A stretch of DNA of 58,350 nucleotides from an uncultured Bradyrhizobium sp. (GTDB lineage: Bacteria > Pseudomonadota > Alphaproteobacteria > Rhizobiales > Xanthobacteraceae). The notes under the pieces were generated by a model. That model did no database searches, was not told the DNA's origin, and saw only the letters and a list, made by a program, of their open reading frames with translations. This document shows positions 26,301 through 33,824 of this stretch, piece after piece. The stretch lies in NCBI RefSeq assembly GCF_936943645.1, contig NZ_CAKZJO010000066.1, positions 1-58,350 of the forward strand, read 5' to 3'. The translations under genes and the position numbers were made by a program. Each line of letters starts with the position of its first letter. Within the stretch, counting starts at the first letter, position 1.

Positions 26301-26482
26301 ATCACCGAGGGGTCGGCGCCGGGCCGGCTGGCCGACACGAAGATGGCGGGGAAGTCGACGTTCGGGACCGAGGCGACGGGAAGGAACTCGTAGGCGACCA
26401 CACCCAGCAGGAACAACCCGATCGACAGCAGCGTGGTCGCCACGGGCCTCCGGATGAAGGGCTCCGAGATCGATGCCATCAC
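23375..26482 (-). CDS. RND multidrug efflux permease, MdtC-like
   Basis: A 1035-aa HAE1-family inner-membrane proton/drug antiporter, starting MMASISEPFIRRPVATTLLS. It has 12 membrane helices in two repeats with large periplasmic loops after helices 1 and 7. Family motifs are 'VGFVVDDAIVMIENMYRNLE' in helix 4, where the paired Asp residues of proton relay lie, and 'IGIVKKNGIMMVDFALEAE' in the second half. Its start overlaps the stop of the second RND gene by 4 bp. Two adjacent, different RND pumps with one adaptor match E. coli MdtBC, which works as a heterotrimer. Confidence 0.93.
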   Translation of the reverse strand: MMASISEPFIRRPVATTLLSIGLFLLGVVAYEFLPVASVPNVDFPAIFVSASRPGADPSVMAATVASPLERRLGEISGINQITSTSTLGNTSIQLQFDIGRSIDKAARDVQAAINAAMVDLPSDLPTLPRFRKANTAGAPIYVLALTSKTISSAAIYDVADSVLAQRISQVQGVGNVAISGADQPAVRVQLNPVALSNAGIATDDVRTAIINANPLGPVGIFNGERQSETLSLNKQMRSAKEFRDIVIKSANGNFVRLSDVADIEDSVRNARSIAWFNKQPAVLIQITKQGDANVIDVVDRVKALLPELKQWIPAGVEISTLVDRTGTIRASVLDMQWTLLATAVLVMVVVFVFLRRMTPTIAAGISVPLALAGTCAGMWVAGFSIDNLSLMALAISVGFVVDDAIVMIENMYRNLEHGMRPFQAALEGAKQIGFTVVSISLSLIAAFTPLIFMDGIVGRLLREFSLTLTFAILVSTLVSLTVTPMICAHYIKQATSGTATLFDRVIEGSLSRIVTFYARTLRTVLDYPLATLLVFFATIGLTVTLYIKVPKGYFPTDDSGFVIGATRASADISFQSMLGLQQRLADIVMKDPAVAGIGSTVGAGGGPGGATSNRGIMYISLKPPEERDHVSTAVVIDRLRRALYPVAGIRLFMFAAQDVRAGGRQSDSDYQYTLTSTDLSLLQKWAPIVAKRMESVEGITDISSDRDPGGLQLTLNIDRQKASALGVRVQDIDNALNNAFSQRQISIIYTQRNQYMTVLEIDPKFQVDPSNLDRIYVAGAGDAQVPLSAVVHASRGLAALAVYHSQSFPSTTVSFNLMPNVQLQAATQNIQRAVEELHMPEGIRGSFDGNAGDFAKTSGRQPLLILGALVAMYIVLGVLYESLAHPLTIISTLPSAGLGALLALQLTNTPLTVIAFVGIILLIGIVKKNGIMMVDFALEAERQRGLSSAEAIFEACQARFRPILMTTMAALFAGIPLVVATGPGTELRRPLGITIIGGLFVSQILTLYTTPVIYLLIDRLRRRPAPRPVPAPAE

Positions 26483-29400
26483 TGCATCCCCTCGGTCGCG
26501 CCGGCCACCGGCGGGCCGCCGGACTCCGCCGGCGGCAGCGCCTGCTCGAGCCTGCGGTTGATGCGGTCGAGCGCGAGGTAGATCACGGGCGTGGTATAGA
26601 GCGTCAGCAGCTGGCTCAGCAGCAGGCCGCCGATGATGGAGATGCCGAGCGGAAAGCGCAGCTCGGCGCCGGTGCCGCTCTCGATCGCCAGCGGCAGCGC
26701 GCCGAACAGCGCCGCCAGCGTCGTCATCATGATCGGGCGGAAGCGCAAGAGGCAGGCCTGCACGATGGCCTCATTGGGCGACATGCCCTGCCCGCGCTCG
26801 GCCTCCAGCGCGAAGTCGATCATCATGATCGCGTTCTTCTTGACGATGCCCATGAGCAGGATGATGCCGATCAGGCCGATGACCGAGAGGTCCTGCCCGC
26901 ACAGCACCAGCGCCAGGATTGCGCCGACGCCGGCCGAAGGCAGCGTCGACAGGATCGTGATCGGATGGATGTAGCTCTCGTAGAGCACCCCGAGCACGAT
27001 GTAGATCGTGATCACGGCCGCAAGCAGCAACCAGGGCTGGCCGGCAAGTGCCTTGGCGAATTCGGCGGCATCGCCGGCATAGACGCCGACGATGTTGTTG
27101 GGCATGCCGATGCGGGTCTCGATCGTCTTCACGGCGTCGACGGCATCGCCGAGCGCGGCGCCCGGCGCGAGATTGAAGCTGAGCGACACCGACGGAAACT
27201 GCGCCTGGTGCGAGATTGCAAGCGGCGCCGTGGTGCGCTTCAGCGTCGCCACGGCCGACAGCGGCACCTGGGCGTTGGGCGCTCCAGTGGTGGCGCTCGC
27301 CGCACCCGGCAGATAGAGTTTCGACAGGATCGAGGGATCGCGCTGGTACATCGGCAGCGCTTCCAGCACCACGCGGTACTGATTGGCCTGGCCGTAGATG
27401 GTCGAGATCTGGCGCTGCGCAAAGGCGTCGTTGAGCGTGTCGGTGATGCCTTGCAGGCTCACGCCGAGCTGGCCGGCGCGGGTGCGATCCACATCGAGCT
27501 GGGCGCGCAATCCGCCCTCCTGCGCCTCCGAGGAGGCGTCGCGGAACAGGGGATCGCGCCGCATCTCCGCGACCAGCTTGCGCGCCCATTCCGACACCAG
27601 CGCCGCATCGGTGCCGGTCAGCGTGTACTGGTATTGCGAGCGGCTCGACTGGGTCGAGATCTGCACGTCCTGCACCGGCTGGAAATAGACGGTCATGCCG
27701 GGGATGCCCGAGACCCGCTCCTTCAGCCGAGTGATGACAGCGGCGACATCGTCTCGCCGTTCGCCGCGCGGTTTCAAGGTCATGACGAGCCGCCCGACGT
27801 TGGTGGTCGGATTGACCGAGCCGGCACCGATCACCGAGACCACGCCGACCACGTCCGGGTCGGCCTTGATGGCATCGGACGCCTCGGCCTGTCGTTTCTG
27901 CATCTCCGCGAAGGACACGTCCGGCCCCGCCTCCGTCACCGCCGTGATCGAGGCAGTGTCCTGCAGCGGCAGGAAGCCCTTTGGCGCGACGACGTAGAGA
28001 ACGAGGGTCGCGATCAGCGTTGCGAAAGTCACGGCCAGCGTGGTGCGCTGGTGCTGCAAAACCACCAGCAGCGTGCGGTGGTAGGCTTCGACGGTGCGAT
28101 CGATGAAGCGGCTGATCGCGGCCAATCCCGGCACCGCCAACTCTTCATGGGCGTGCTTGAGCAGGCGCGAGCACATCATCGGCGTCAGCGTCAGCGAGAC
28201 CACCGCCGAGGTGACGACGGCGATCGTCAAGGTCAGCGCGAATTCCCGGAACATGCGTCCGACAAGCCCGGACATGAACAGCAGCGGGATGAAGACCGCG
28301 ATCAGCGACACCGTCAGCGAGATCACGGTGAAGCCGATTTCGCTGGCACCCTTCAGCGAAGCCTCCATCGGGCCGTCGCCGTTCTCCATGTGACGGACGA
28401 TGTTCTCGATCATGACGATGGCGTCGTCGACGACGAAGCCGGTGCCGATCGTCAGCGCCATCAGCGACAGATTGTCGAGGCTGAAGCCGGCGAAATACAT
28501 GATGCCGAAGCTCGTGATCAGCGACAGCGGCAGCGCCACGCCCGCAATGATGGTGGCGCGGATCGAGCGCAGGAACAGCAACACCACCAAGGTCACCAGC
28601 ACGACGGCAAGGACCAGCGTGAACTGCACGTCGTGAACCGAGGCGCGGATCGTCACGGTCCGGTCGGAGACGATGGTGAGGTTCACCCCGGCCGGAATCG
28701 CGCGCTGCAGCTTGGGGATTTCGGCGCGGATCTGGCTGACGACGTCGATCACGTTGGCGCCGGGCTGGCGCTGGATGTCGATGATCACGGCCGGTGTGCC
28801 CTGGTACCAGCCGCCGGAGCGGTCGTTCTCCAGGCCATCGACGATCTGGGCGACGTCGGCGATGGTGACGGGCGAGCCGTTGCGATAGGCGATGATGACG
28901 GGCTTATAGGCGTCGGCCGCGGCGATCTGGTCGTTGGCCGCGATGATGTAGGATTGCTGCGCGCCGTCGAGCGAACCCTTCGGACCCGAGACGTTGGCGT
29001 TGGCGATCGCGGTGCGCAGATCCTCCATGGCGATGCCATAGGCGGCGAGCCGCGCCAGGTCGGCCTGGATGCGCACCGCCGGTTTCAGTCCGCCGAGCAC
29101 CGCAACGCGCCCGACGCCCGAGATCTGGCTCAGGCGTTGCGCCAAAATGGTGTCGGCGATGTCGCTCATCGCGCGCAGTGAGATGGTGTCGGAGCGCAGC
29201 GCGAGCGTCATGACCGGCGCATCGGCGGGGTTCACCTTGGCGTAGGTCGGCGGATAAGGCAGCGTCTTGGGCAGCACGCCCGCCGCGGCATTAATCGCGG
29301 CCTGCACGTCCTGGGTGGCGCCGTCGATGTCGCGATTGAGATCGAACTGCAGCGAGATCTGGCTGACGCCGAACGAGCTCGTCGAGTTCATCGCAGACAG

Positions 29401-29628
29401 CGACGGGATCTGGCCGAGCTGCCGCTCCAGCGGCGCGGTGATCAGCGAGGCGATCACGTCGGGGCTCGCGCCCGGCAGTTGCGTCGTCACCTGCACGGTC
29501 GGAAAATCGACCTGCGGCAGCGCCGAAACCGGCAGCGCGAAATAGCCCAGCAGCCCGCCGATCAGAAGCGCGATGCCGAGCAGCGAAGTCGCGATCGGAC
29601 GGCGGATGAAGGGTTCGGAGACACCCAT
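26479..29628 (-). CDS. RND multidrug efflux permease, MdtB-like
   Basis: A 1049-aa HAE1-family RND subunit starting MGVSEPFIRRPIATSLLGIA. The helix-4 motif 'IGTGFVVDDAIVMIENIVRHME' and the C-terminal 'MGIVKKNAIMMIDFALEAER' are intact, so both RND proteins look proton-competent. It is similar to, but clearly distinct from, the downstream paralogue, as in MdtB/MdtC. It lies 37 bp after the adaptor gene. The substrate cannot be predicted; E. coli MdtABC exports bile salts, novobiocin and some metal complexes or siderophores. Confidence 0.93.
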   Translation of the reverse strand: MGVSEPFIRRPIATSLLGIALLIGGLLGYFALPVSALPQVDFPTVQVTTQLPGASPDVIASLITAPLERQLGQIPSLSAMNSTSSFGVSQISLQFDLNRDIDGATQDVQAAINAAAGVLPKTLPYPPTYAKVNPADAPVMTLALRSDTISLRAMSDIADTILAQRLSQISGVGRVAVLGGLKPAVRIQADLARLAAYGIAMEDLRTAIANANVSGPKGSLDGAQQSYIIAANDQIAAADAYKPVIIAYRNGSPVTIADVAQIVDGLENDRSGGWYQGTPAVIIDIQRQPGANVIDVVSQIRAEIPKLQRAIPAGVNLTIVSDRTVTIRASVHDVQFTLVLAVVLVTLVVLLFLRSIRATIIAGVALPLSLITSFGIMYFAGFSLDNLSLMALTIGTGFVVDDAIVMIENIVRHMENGDGPMEASLKGASEIGFTVISLTVSLIAVFIPLLFMSGLVGRMFREFALTLTIAVVTSAVVSLTLTPMMCSRLLKHAHEELAVPGLAAISRFIDRTVEAYHRTLLVVLQHQRTTLAVTFATLIATLVLYVVAPKGFLPLQDTASITAVTEAGPDVSFAEMQKRQAEASDAIKADPDVVGVVSVIGAGSVNPTTNVGRLVMTLKPRGERRDDVAAVITRLKERVSGIPGMTVYFQPVQDVQISTQSSRSQYQYTLTGTDAALVSEWARKLVAEMRRDPLFRDASSEAQEGGLRAQLDVDRTRAGQLGVSLQGITDTLNDAFAQRQISTIYGQANQYRVVLEALPMYQRDPSILSKLYLPGAASATTGAPNAQVPLSAVATLKRTTAPLAISHQAQFPSVSLSFNLAPGAALGDAVDAVKTIETRIGMPNNIVGVYAGDAAEFAKALAGQPWLLLAAVITIYIVLGVLYESYIHPITILSTLPSAGVGAILALVLCGQDLSVIGLIGIILLMGIVKKNAIMMIDFALEAERGQGMSPNEAIVQACLLRFRPIMMTTLAALFGALPLAIESGTGAELRFPLGISIIGGLLLSQLLTLYTTPVIYLALDRINRRLEQALPPAESGGPPVAGATEGMQ

Positions 29629-29665
29629 GGGTTATGCCTGCCGCATCAAGCGGCTGTTGTCGGGA

Positions 29666-31069
29666 TCATGGCTGCTTGGCTCCACTGCCCGCGGCCGGTG
29701 CTGGGGAAGGTCCCGGAGCCGGCCCGGTCTGTCCCTTCTGGTCGCCCTCGCTGCCGCTGCGCTTGGCGCGGAACTCGCCGGCTTTACCCTGACCGTCCTT
29801 TTGGCCGTCCTTGGCGCCATCCTTCTTCTGCGCGTCCGGCCCGCGCGAGCGCTTGCGCGGGGCAAGATCAGCAGACGGGGTCTGATCGTCGCGGCCGATG
29901 ATCACCTTGGAGCCGTCGGACAGATTGGCAAAGCCCGTGGTGACCACCCTGTCGCTTGCCGAAAGGCCGCTGGCGATGACGGCGTCATGCTCGTTCTGCT
30001 GGGTCACCGTCACGGCCTTGGCCGAGACGATATTGTCCTCGCCGATGACATAGCTGAACGTTCCGATCGGGCCGCGCTGCACGGCTGAGGTCGGCACCAC
30101 CAGCGCCTGCATCAAGGTCTCGACCTTGAGGCGGACATTGACGAACTGGCCCGGCCAGAGCTGGTAATTGGCGTTGGGAAATTCGGCCTTGAGCTTGAGC
30201 GTGCCGGTGGTCTGGTCGACCTGATTGTCGATGCCGGTGAGCTTGCCGGTGTCGATCACGGTGATGCCGTCATTGCCGAACACGTCGACCGCGAGCGCGC
30301 CCTTCGCCGCGGCGGCATTGACGCGCATGATCTGTTGTTGCGGCAGGCTGAACCACACCGCGATCGGCTGCAATTGCGTGATCACCACGAGGCCCGTGGT
30401 GTCGGAGGCGTGAATGATGTTGCCCTGGTCGACCTGACGCAGGCCAGCGCGACCAGAGATCGGCGCCACGATCTTGGTGTAGCTCAGCGTCGCCGCCGCG
30501 TTGTCGATCGCAGCCTGGTCGGCCTTGACCAGCGCCTCGGTCTGCGCAACCAGCGCGCGCTGGGTGTCGGCCTGCTGCTTGGAGCCGGCATTGGAGGCCG
30601 CAAGCTGCTCGTAGCGCGTCAGGTCGATGCGCTGGTTGGCGAGCTGGGCCTGGTCCTGCGCCTTCTTGGCGACAGCCTGGTCGTAGGTCGCTTGATAGAG
30701 TGCCGGATCGATCTCGCCGAGCACATCGCCCTTCTTGACGTCCTGGCCTTCCGTAAAATTCACCGCGATCAGCTTGCCGTCGACCTGCGAGCGCACGGTC
30801 ACGGTATTGAGCGCACGGATCGCGCCGACGCCGTCGAGATAGACCGGAACGTCCTGCACCCGCGGGCTCGCCGCCAGCACCGGCACCGGCAGATCGAGCC
30901 GCTGGTTGTTGCGATTGTTGGCCTGCTGCTGATGCGTGACGGTCCAGCCGAGATAGAACAGGCCGCCGAGGATCGCCAGCGTGATCACGGTCATGATGAA
31001 GCCGCGGCCGCGCGACTTTCTCGCCGTCCCCTCCTCCGCACCTTGCTTGCTATCCGGCTTAAAGAGCAT
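29666..31069 (-). CDS. RND efflux periplasmic adaptor (membrane-fusion protein), MdtA-like
   Basis: A 467-aa membrane-fusion protein starting MLFKPDSKQG. An N-terminal anchor (about 23-45) is followed by the barrel-sandwich/lipoyl domain ('VRSQVDGKLIAVNFTEGQDVKKGDVLGEIDP'), an alpha-hairpin ('QRIDLTRYEQLAASNAGSKQQ') and the beta-barrel ('PISGRAGLRQVDQGNIIHASD'). The ATG lies 11 nt inside the 3' end of the outer-membrane gene, so translation is probably coupled. The last ~70 residues are a Lys/Gly/Asp/Pro-rich low-complexity tail not needed by the family. Confidence 0.92.
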   Translation of the reverse strand: MLFKPDSKQGAEEGTARKSRGRGFIMTVITLAILGGLFYLGWTVTHQQQANNRNNQRLDLPVPVLAASPRVQDVPVYLDGVGAIRALNTVTVRSQVDGKLIAVNFTEGQDVKKGDVLGEIDPALYQATYDQAVAKKAQDQAQLANQRIDLTRYEQLAASNAGSKQQADTQRALVAQTEALVKADQAAIDNAAATLSYTKIVAPISGRAGLRQVDQGNIIHASDTTGLVVITQLQPIAVWFSLPQQQIMRVNAAAAKGALAVDVFGNDGITVIDTGKLTGIDNQVDQTTGTLKLKAEFPNANYQLWPGQFVNVRLKVETLMQALVVPTSAVQRGPIGTFSYVIGEDNIVSAKAVTVTQQNEHDAVIASGLSASDRVVTTGFANLSDGSKVIIGRDDQTPSADLAPRKRSRGPDAQKKDGAKDGQKDGQGKAGEFRAKRSGSEGDQKGQTGPAPGPSPAPAAGSGAKQP

Positions 31070-32540
31070 TGACCGGTTTCTCCATTCGCGGCTCCCAGCC
31101 GCCACCGAGCGCCTGGTACAGGCTGACGATGGCGAGAAGCCGCGCGAGTTGTGCCTGCGACAGCGCGTCTTCCGCCGTGAACAGGGTCAGCTGGGTGTTG
31201 AGCACGGTCACGATGTCGGCGGTGCCGGCTCGCAATTGCTGCTCGGACAGATCGAAGGCGCGCCTCGAGGCATTGAGCACGTCGCGCTGCAATTGCAGCT
31301 TGATCGTGGTCTGCCTGATCGAGAACAACGCATTGTCGACGTCGGTGAACGCCTGGACGATGGTCTTGCGGTAGGTCTGCAGCAATTCATCCTGACGCGC
31401 CTTGGCGTACTCGAAATTGCCGAGGATCTTGCCGCCGTCGAAGATCGGCTGCGTCGCGCTGCCGACGAGCTGGAAGAACGCCGCATGCGGCTGGAACAGC
31501 GAGACCAGCGCCGAGCTCTGATAGCCGCCATTGCCGGTGAGCTGGATGGTCGGAAAGAACTGCGCGCGGGCATTGCCGATGTTCGCGGTCGCCGAGGCGA
31601 GCTGCGCTTCCTGCCGGCGGATGTCGGGCCGCTGCGTCAGGATCTCCGACGGCAAGCCGGGCGTGACGCGCGGGATGGCGACGTTGTTCAGCGAGCCGCC
31701 GTCGATGCGCACGCTTTCCGGCGGCCGCGATACCAGCACGGCGAGCGCATTCCTGTTCTGGTCGAGCGTCTGGCGCAGCGGCGGCACCAGGGCCTTCTGA
31801 TTGGCAAGCACGCTCTCCTGCTGGGCAACGTCGAGATCGGTGCCGGTGCCGGCCTTGCGGCGTTCCTTTACGGCATCGAGGATGCGCTGCGCGCTGGCGA
31901 TGTTGCGCTGTGAGGTCCTGATGCGGTCCTGCGAGGCCAGCACCTGGAAATAGGCATTGGCGACGCTGGCCAGCGTCGTCAGCGCGACGGTGTCGCGATC
32001 GAAGCGGTTGGCGTTCGCCGTCTCCTCGGCGGTCTGCAGCGCGTCGCGATTCTGGCCCCAGAAGTCGAGCTGATAGCTCGCGCTCAGCGATGCCTGGTAG
32101 TTGACGACCTCGCGGCCGCCATTGGTGAGCCCTGATGCGGACGAGCCGGAGGTGCGTGAATAGGCCTCCTGCCCGGTGCCGGACAAGGTCGGCAGCAGCG
32201 CCGCGCCCGCCTGCCGCGCCTGCGCGTCAGCCTGGACGATGCGCGCAACGGCGGCGGCGATGTCGAGGTTGACGGTCTGGGCCTCTTCCATCAGCTGCGT
32301 CAGCTCCCTGGAACGGAAGCCGCGCCACCAATCCAGCGACGGCGGCGCATCGCCCTTCCCGGCGTATTTGTACTGCGTGGGAACGTCGAGCGCGGGATCG
32401 GGAAGATCCTGGGTCAGCACGCAGGCACCCGAACCGGCGGCCAGGCACAACGCCGCAAGCCAGCGCGCCGCGCGCAGCGTCCGGGATGAGCCTTCGGATC
32501 GCCGCATGGCGATCGCCGGATCATGCTGTGTCACATCCAC
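31059..32540 (-). CDS. NodT-family outer-membrane efflux lipoprotein
   Basis: A 493-aa outer-membrane factor of the NodT/OprM class. The lipobox SGAC near residue 40 marks it as a lipoprotein. Repeats such as 'TVNLDIAAAVARIVQADAQARQAGAALLPTLS' and 'GTDLDVAQQESVLANQKALVPPLRQ' are typical OEP segments. The GTG at 32540 sits in a G-rich ribosome-binding context; an ATG 33 nt later is an alternative. It is the first gene of the efflux operon and supplies the pump with its own exit duct, independent of the TolC-like gene at 12-13.4 kb. Confidence 0.9.
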   Translation of the reverse strand: MDVTQHDPAIAMRRSEGSSRTLRAARWLAALCLAAGSGACVLTQDLPDPALDVPTQYKYAGKGDAPPSLDWWRGFRSRELTQLMEEAQTVNLDIAAAVARIVQADAQARQAGAALLPTLSGTGQEAYSRTSGSSASGLTNGGREVVNYQASLSASYQLDFWGQNRDALQTAEETANANRFDRDTVALTTLASVANAYFQVLASQDRIRTSQRNIASAQRILDAVKERRKAGTGTDLDVAQQESVLANQKALVPPLRQTLDQNRNALAVLVSRPPESVRIDGGSLNNVAIPRVTPGLPSEILTQRPDIRRQEAQLASATANIGNARAQFFPTIQLTGNGGYQSSALVSLFQPHAAFFQLVGSATQPIFDGGKILGNFEYAKARQDELLQTYRKTIVQAFTDVDNALFSIRQTTIKLQLQRDVLNASRRAFDLSEQQLRAGTADIVTVLNTQLTLFTAEDALSQAQLARLLAIVSLYQALGGGWEPRMEKPVNAL

Positions 32541-33113
32541 CCCCCGCCGGGCAGATCAAGCCGCCGCGCAACCGGATTAACCGATTCGCAGGCAGATGGT
32601 CGGGGGGCTTTGGACAACTCGTTCACAGGTGATGCTTTCTGCGGAACCTGAAATCCATCCTAGCCGGGCGCGGAACAGCGGGACAGTCCCGCAGATGCGA
32701 AAGGCACAGTCAAACGCTTGTGCGTTGATCATAGCGAATTGCGAGAAACTACTGTCTTGCAGAGGCTTTTCTGCGGTTCGACACATCCGGAAACGGTGCA
32801 AGCTTACCAAGATTTCATGTGATATTGGCCCACGGGGGATCGCAGGCATGTTTCCTGGACCCGAGCTACTCAGTACCACGGGGTCGAGGCGCCCGACAGG
32901 CCGTGGCAGTCGCCGGCAAAACCGTCCGCGCATCGTTGCATGCCAACAGCGTCTTCCGCCTCCTGAATGCTTCGTCGCCGCTCGTCGATGACGAATTCAA
33001 GCTGGTGCTCCGAAGTCCTTTGATGCAGAACCAACCGAGAGGGACTTCAGTGATCGTCCCAGCGACGTTCGAAGCAGAATTGCGTATCCTTCAAAAGGGC
33101 AGAGCTTGCGCAC
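32541..33113. other. Intergenic region, left edge of atypical island
   Basis: About 570 bp, visibly less GC-rich than the flanking operons. Open frames of 100-160 codons exist on both strands, but they lack ribosome-binding sites and family resemblance, so I do not call them. Promoters for the efflux operon (leftward) and the hydrolase-like gene (rightward) must lie here. A decayed gene remnant is possible around 32819-33110. Confidence 0.45.
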
Positions 33114-33824
33114 ATGCTAGGTTTAATCGATTGCCTGAGCCTGTGGCGCAAGATCGACGAACTCGACGACCAGTCCGTCTCCTCGCGTCGCAAGGTCGGA
33201 AACGCCCAGAGCCGAATCATTGTGTTTTTGCCATGGAACGTATCAATCGAAACGGCAGAGGCTCTGCGTCTACTCCCCAATTCGTACTTTGCGTGCAACG
33301 AAACCCCTGATGGTATCGTGAGTTCAACGCCCGAAGTGCCGGTGCAATGCCTGGCCGAGGCTGAGAAGGTATTCGTACAAGACCTGGCGACTATCCGGAA
33401 GTCCGGACGGGATCCGCTGCTCATTGGCCTCAGCATGGGCAATTTTGCAGCGACCTATCTGGCCAATAAATATCATCTTGATCTGATATCCGTTGCCAGC
33501 GGCCATAGCGGCGATTGGCTGACCTTCAACAGCCCCGCTTCACGTCATTTGCGCCTTAAGGCAGAGGCTGCGGGACTGCAAGAAGCTGACTTCGTTGCGA
33601 GGTTGCATTCGATCAGCCCCGTCAACAATCTCTGTTCGCTCGGGGCGGCTTCACAATTCATCTTTGGAAATTTCGACCACTATATTCCTCAATACAGCCG
33701 CGATGCGTTGATCGCTGAACTTCGCCAAAATAGGCCGGACATCCCGATCGTGAAGGTTCCTTTCGGCCACGTCGTTACAATTCTGCTGTGGAAATTTCTC
33801 GCGCATGACTATCGAGACGGTTGA
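33114..33824 (+). CDS. Alpha/beta-hydrolase-like protein, 236 aa
   Basis: No signal peptide or membrane helix. The nucleophile elbow GLSMG (S107) follows the predicted strand 'DPLLIG', D188 lies in 'IFGNFDHYIP' and H219 in 'VPFGHVVT'. This spacing is that of a Ser-Asp-His triad in an alpha/beta-hydrolase fold. The first ~32 residues are polar; strand beta-1 is 'SRIIVFLPW'. Substrate is unknown. Codon use is less GC-biased than its neighbours. The ATG at 33114 has only a weak upstream GGG. Its 3' end overlaps the convergent kinase gene by 50 bp, an arrangement that suggests the two arrived or evolved as a unit. Confidence 0.68.
   Translation: MLGLIDCLSLWRKIDELDDQSVSSRRKVGNAQSRIIVFLPWNVSIETAEALRLLPNSYFACNETPDGIVSSTPEVPVQCLAEAEKVFVQDLATIRKSGRDPLLIGLSMGNFAATYLANKYHLDLISVASGHSGDWLTFNSPASRHLRLKAEAAGLQEADFVARLHSISPVNNLCSLGAASQFIFGNFDHYIPQYSRDALIAELRQNRPDIPIVKVPFGHVVTILLWKFLAHDYRDG

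Noticed and set aside
26473..29181. A 902-codon plus-strand open frame antisense to the MdtB-like gene.
   Set aside because: Arg/His/Asp/Gln-rich translation typical of antisense frames; the RND protein on the minus strand is unmistakable.
32577..33310. Open frames of 118-163 codons on both strands between the efflux operon and the hydrolase-like gene.
   Set aside because: No ribosome-binding site, no recognisable domain, and one overlaps the hydrolase start in another frame; a decayed remnant cannot be excluded.
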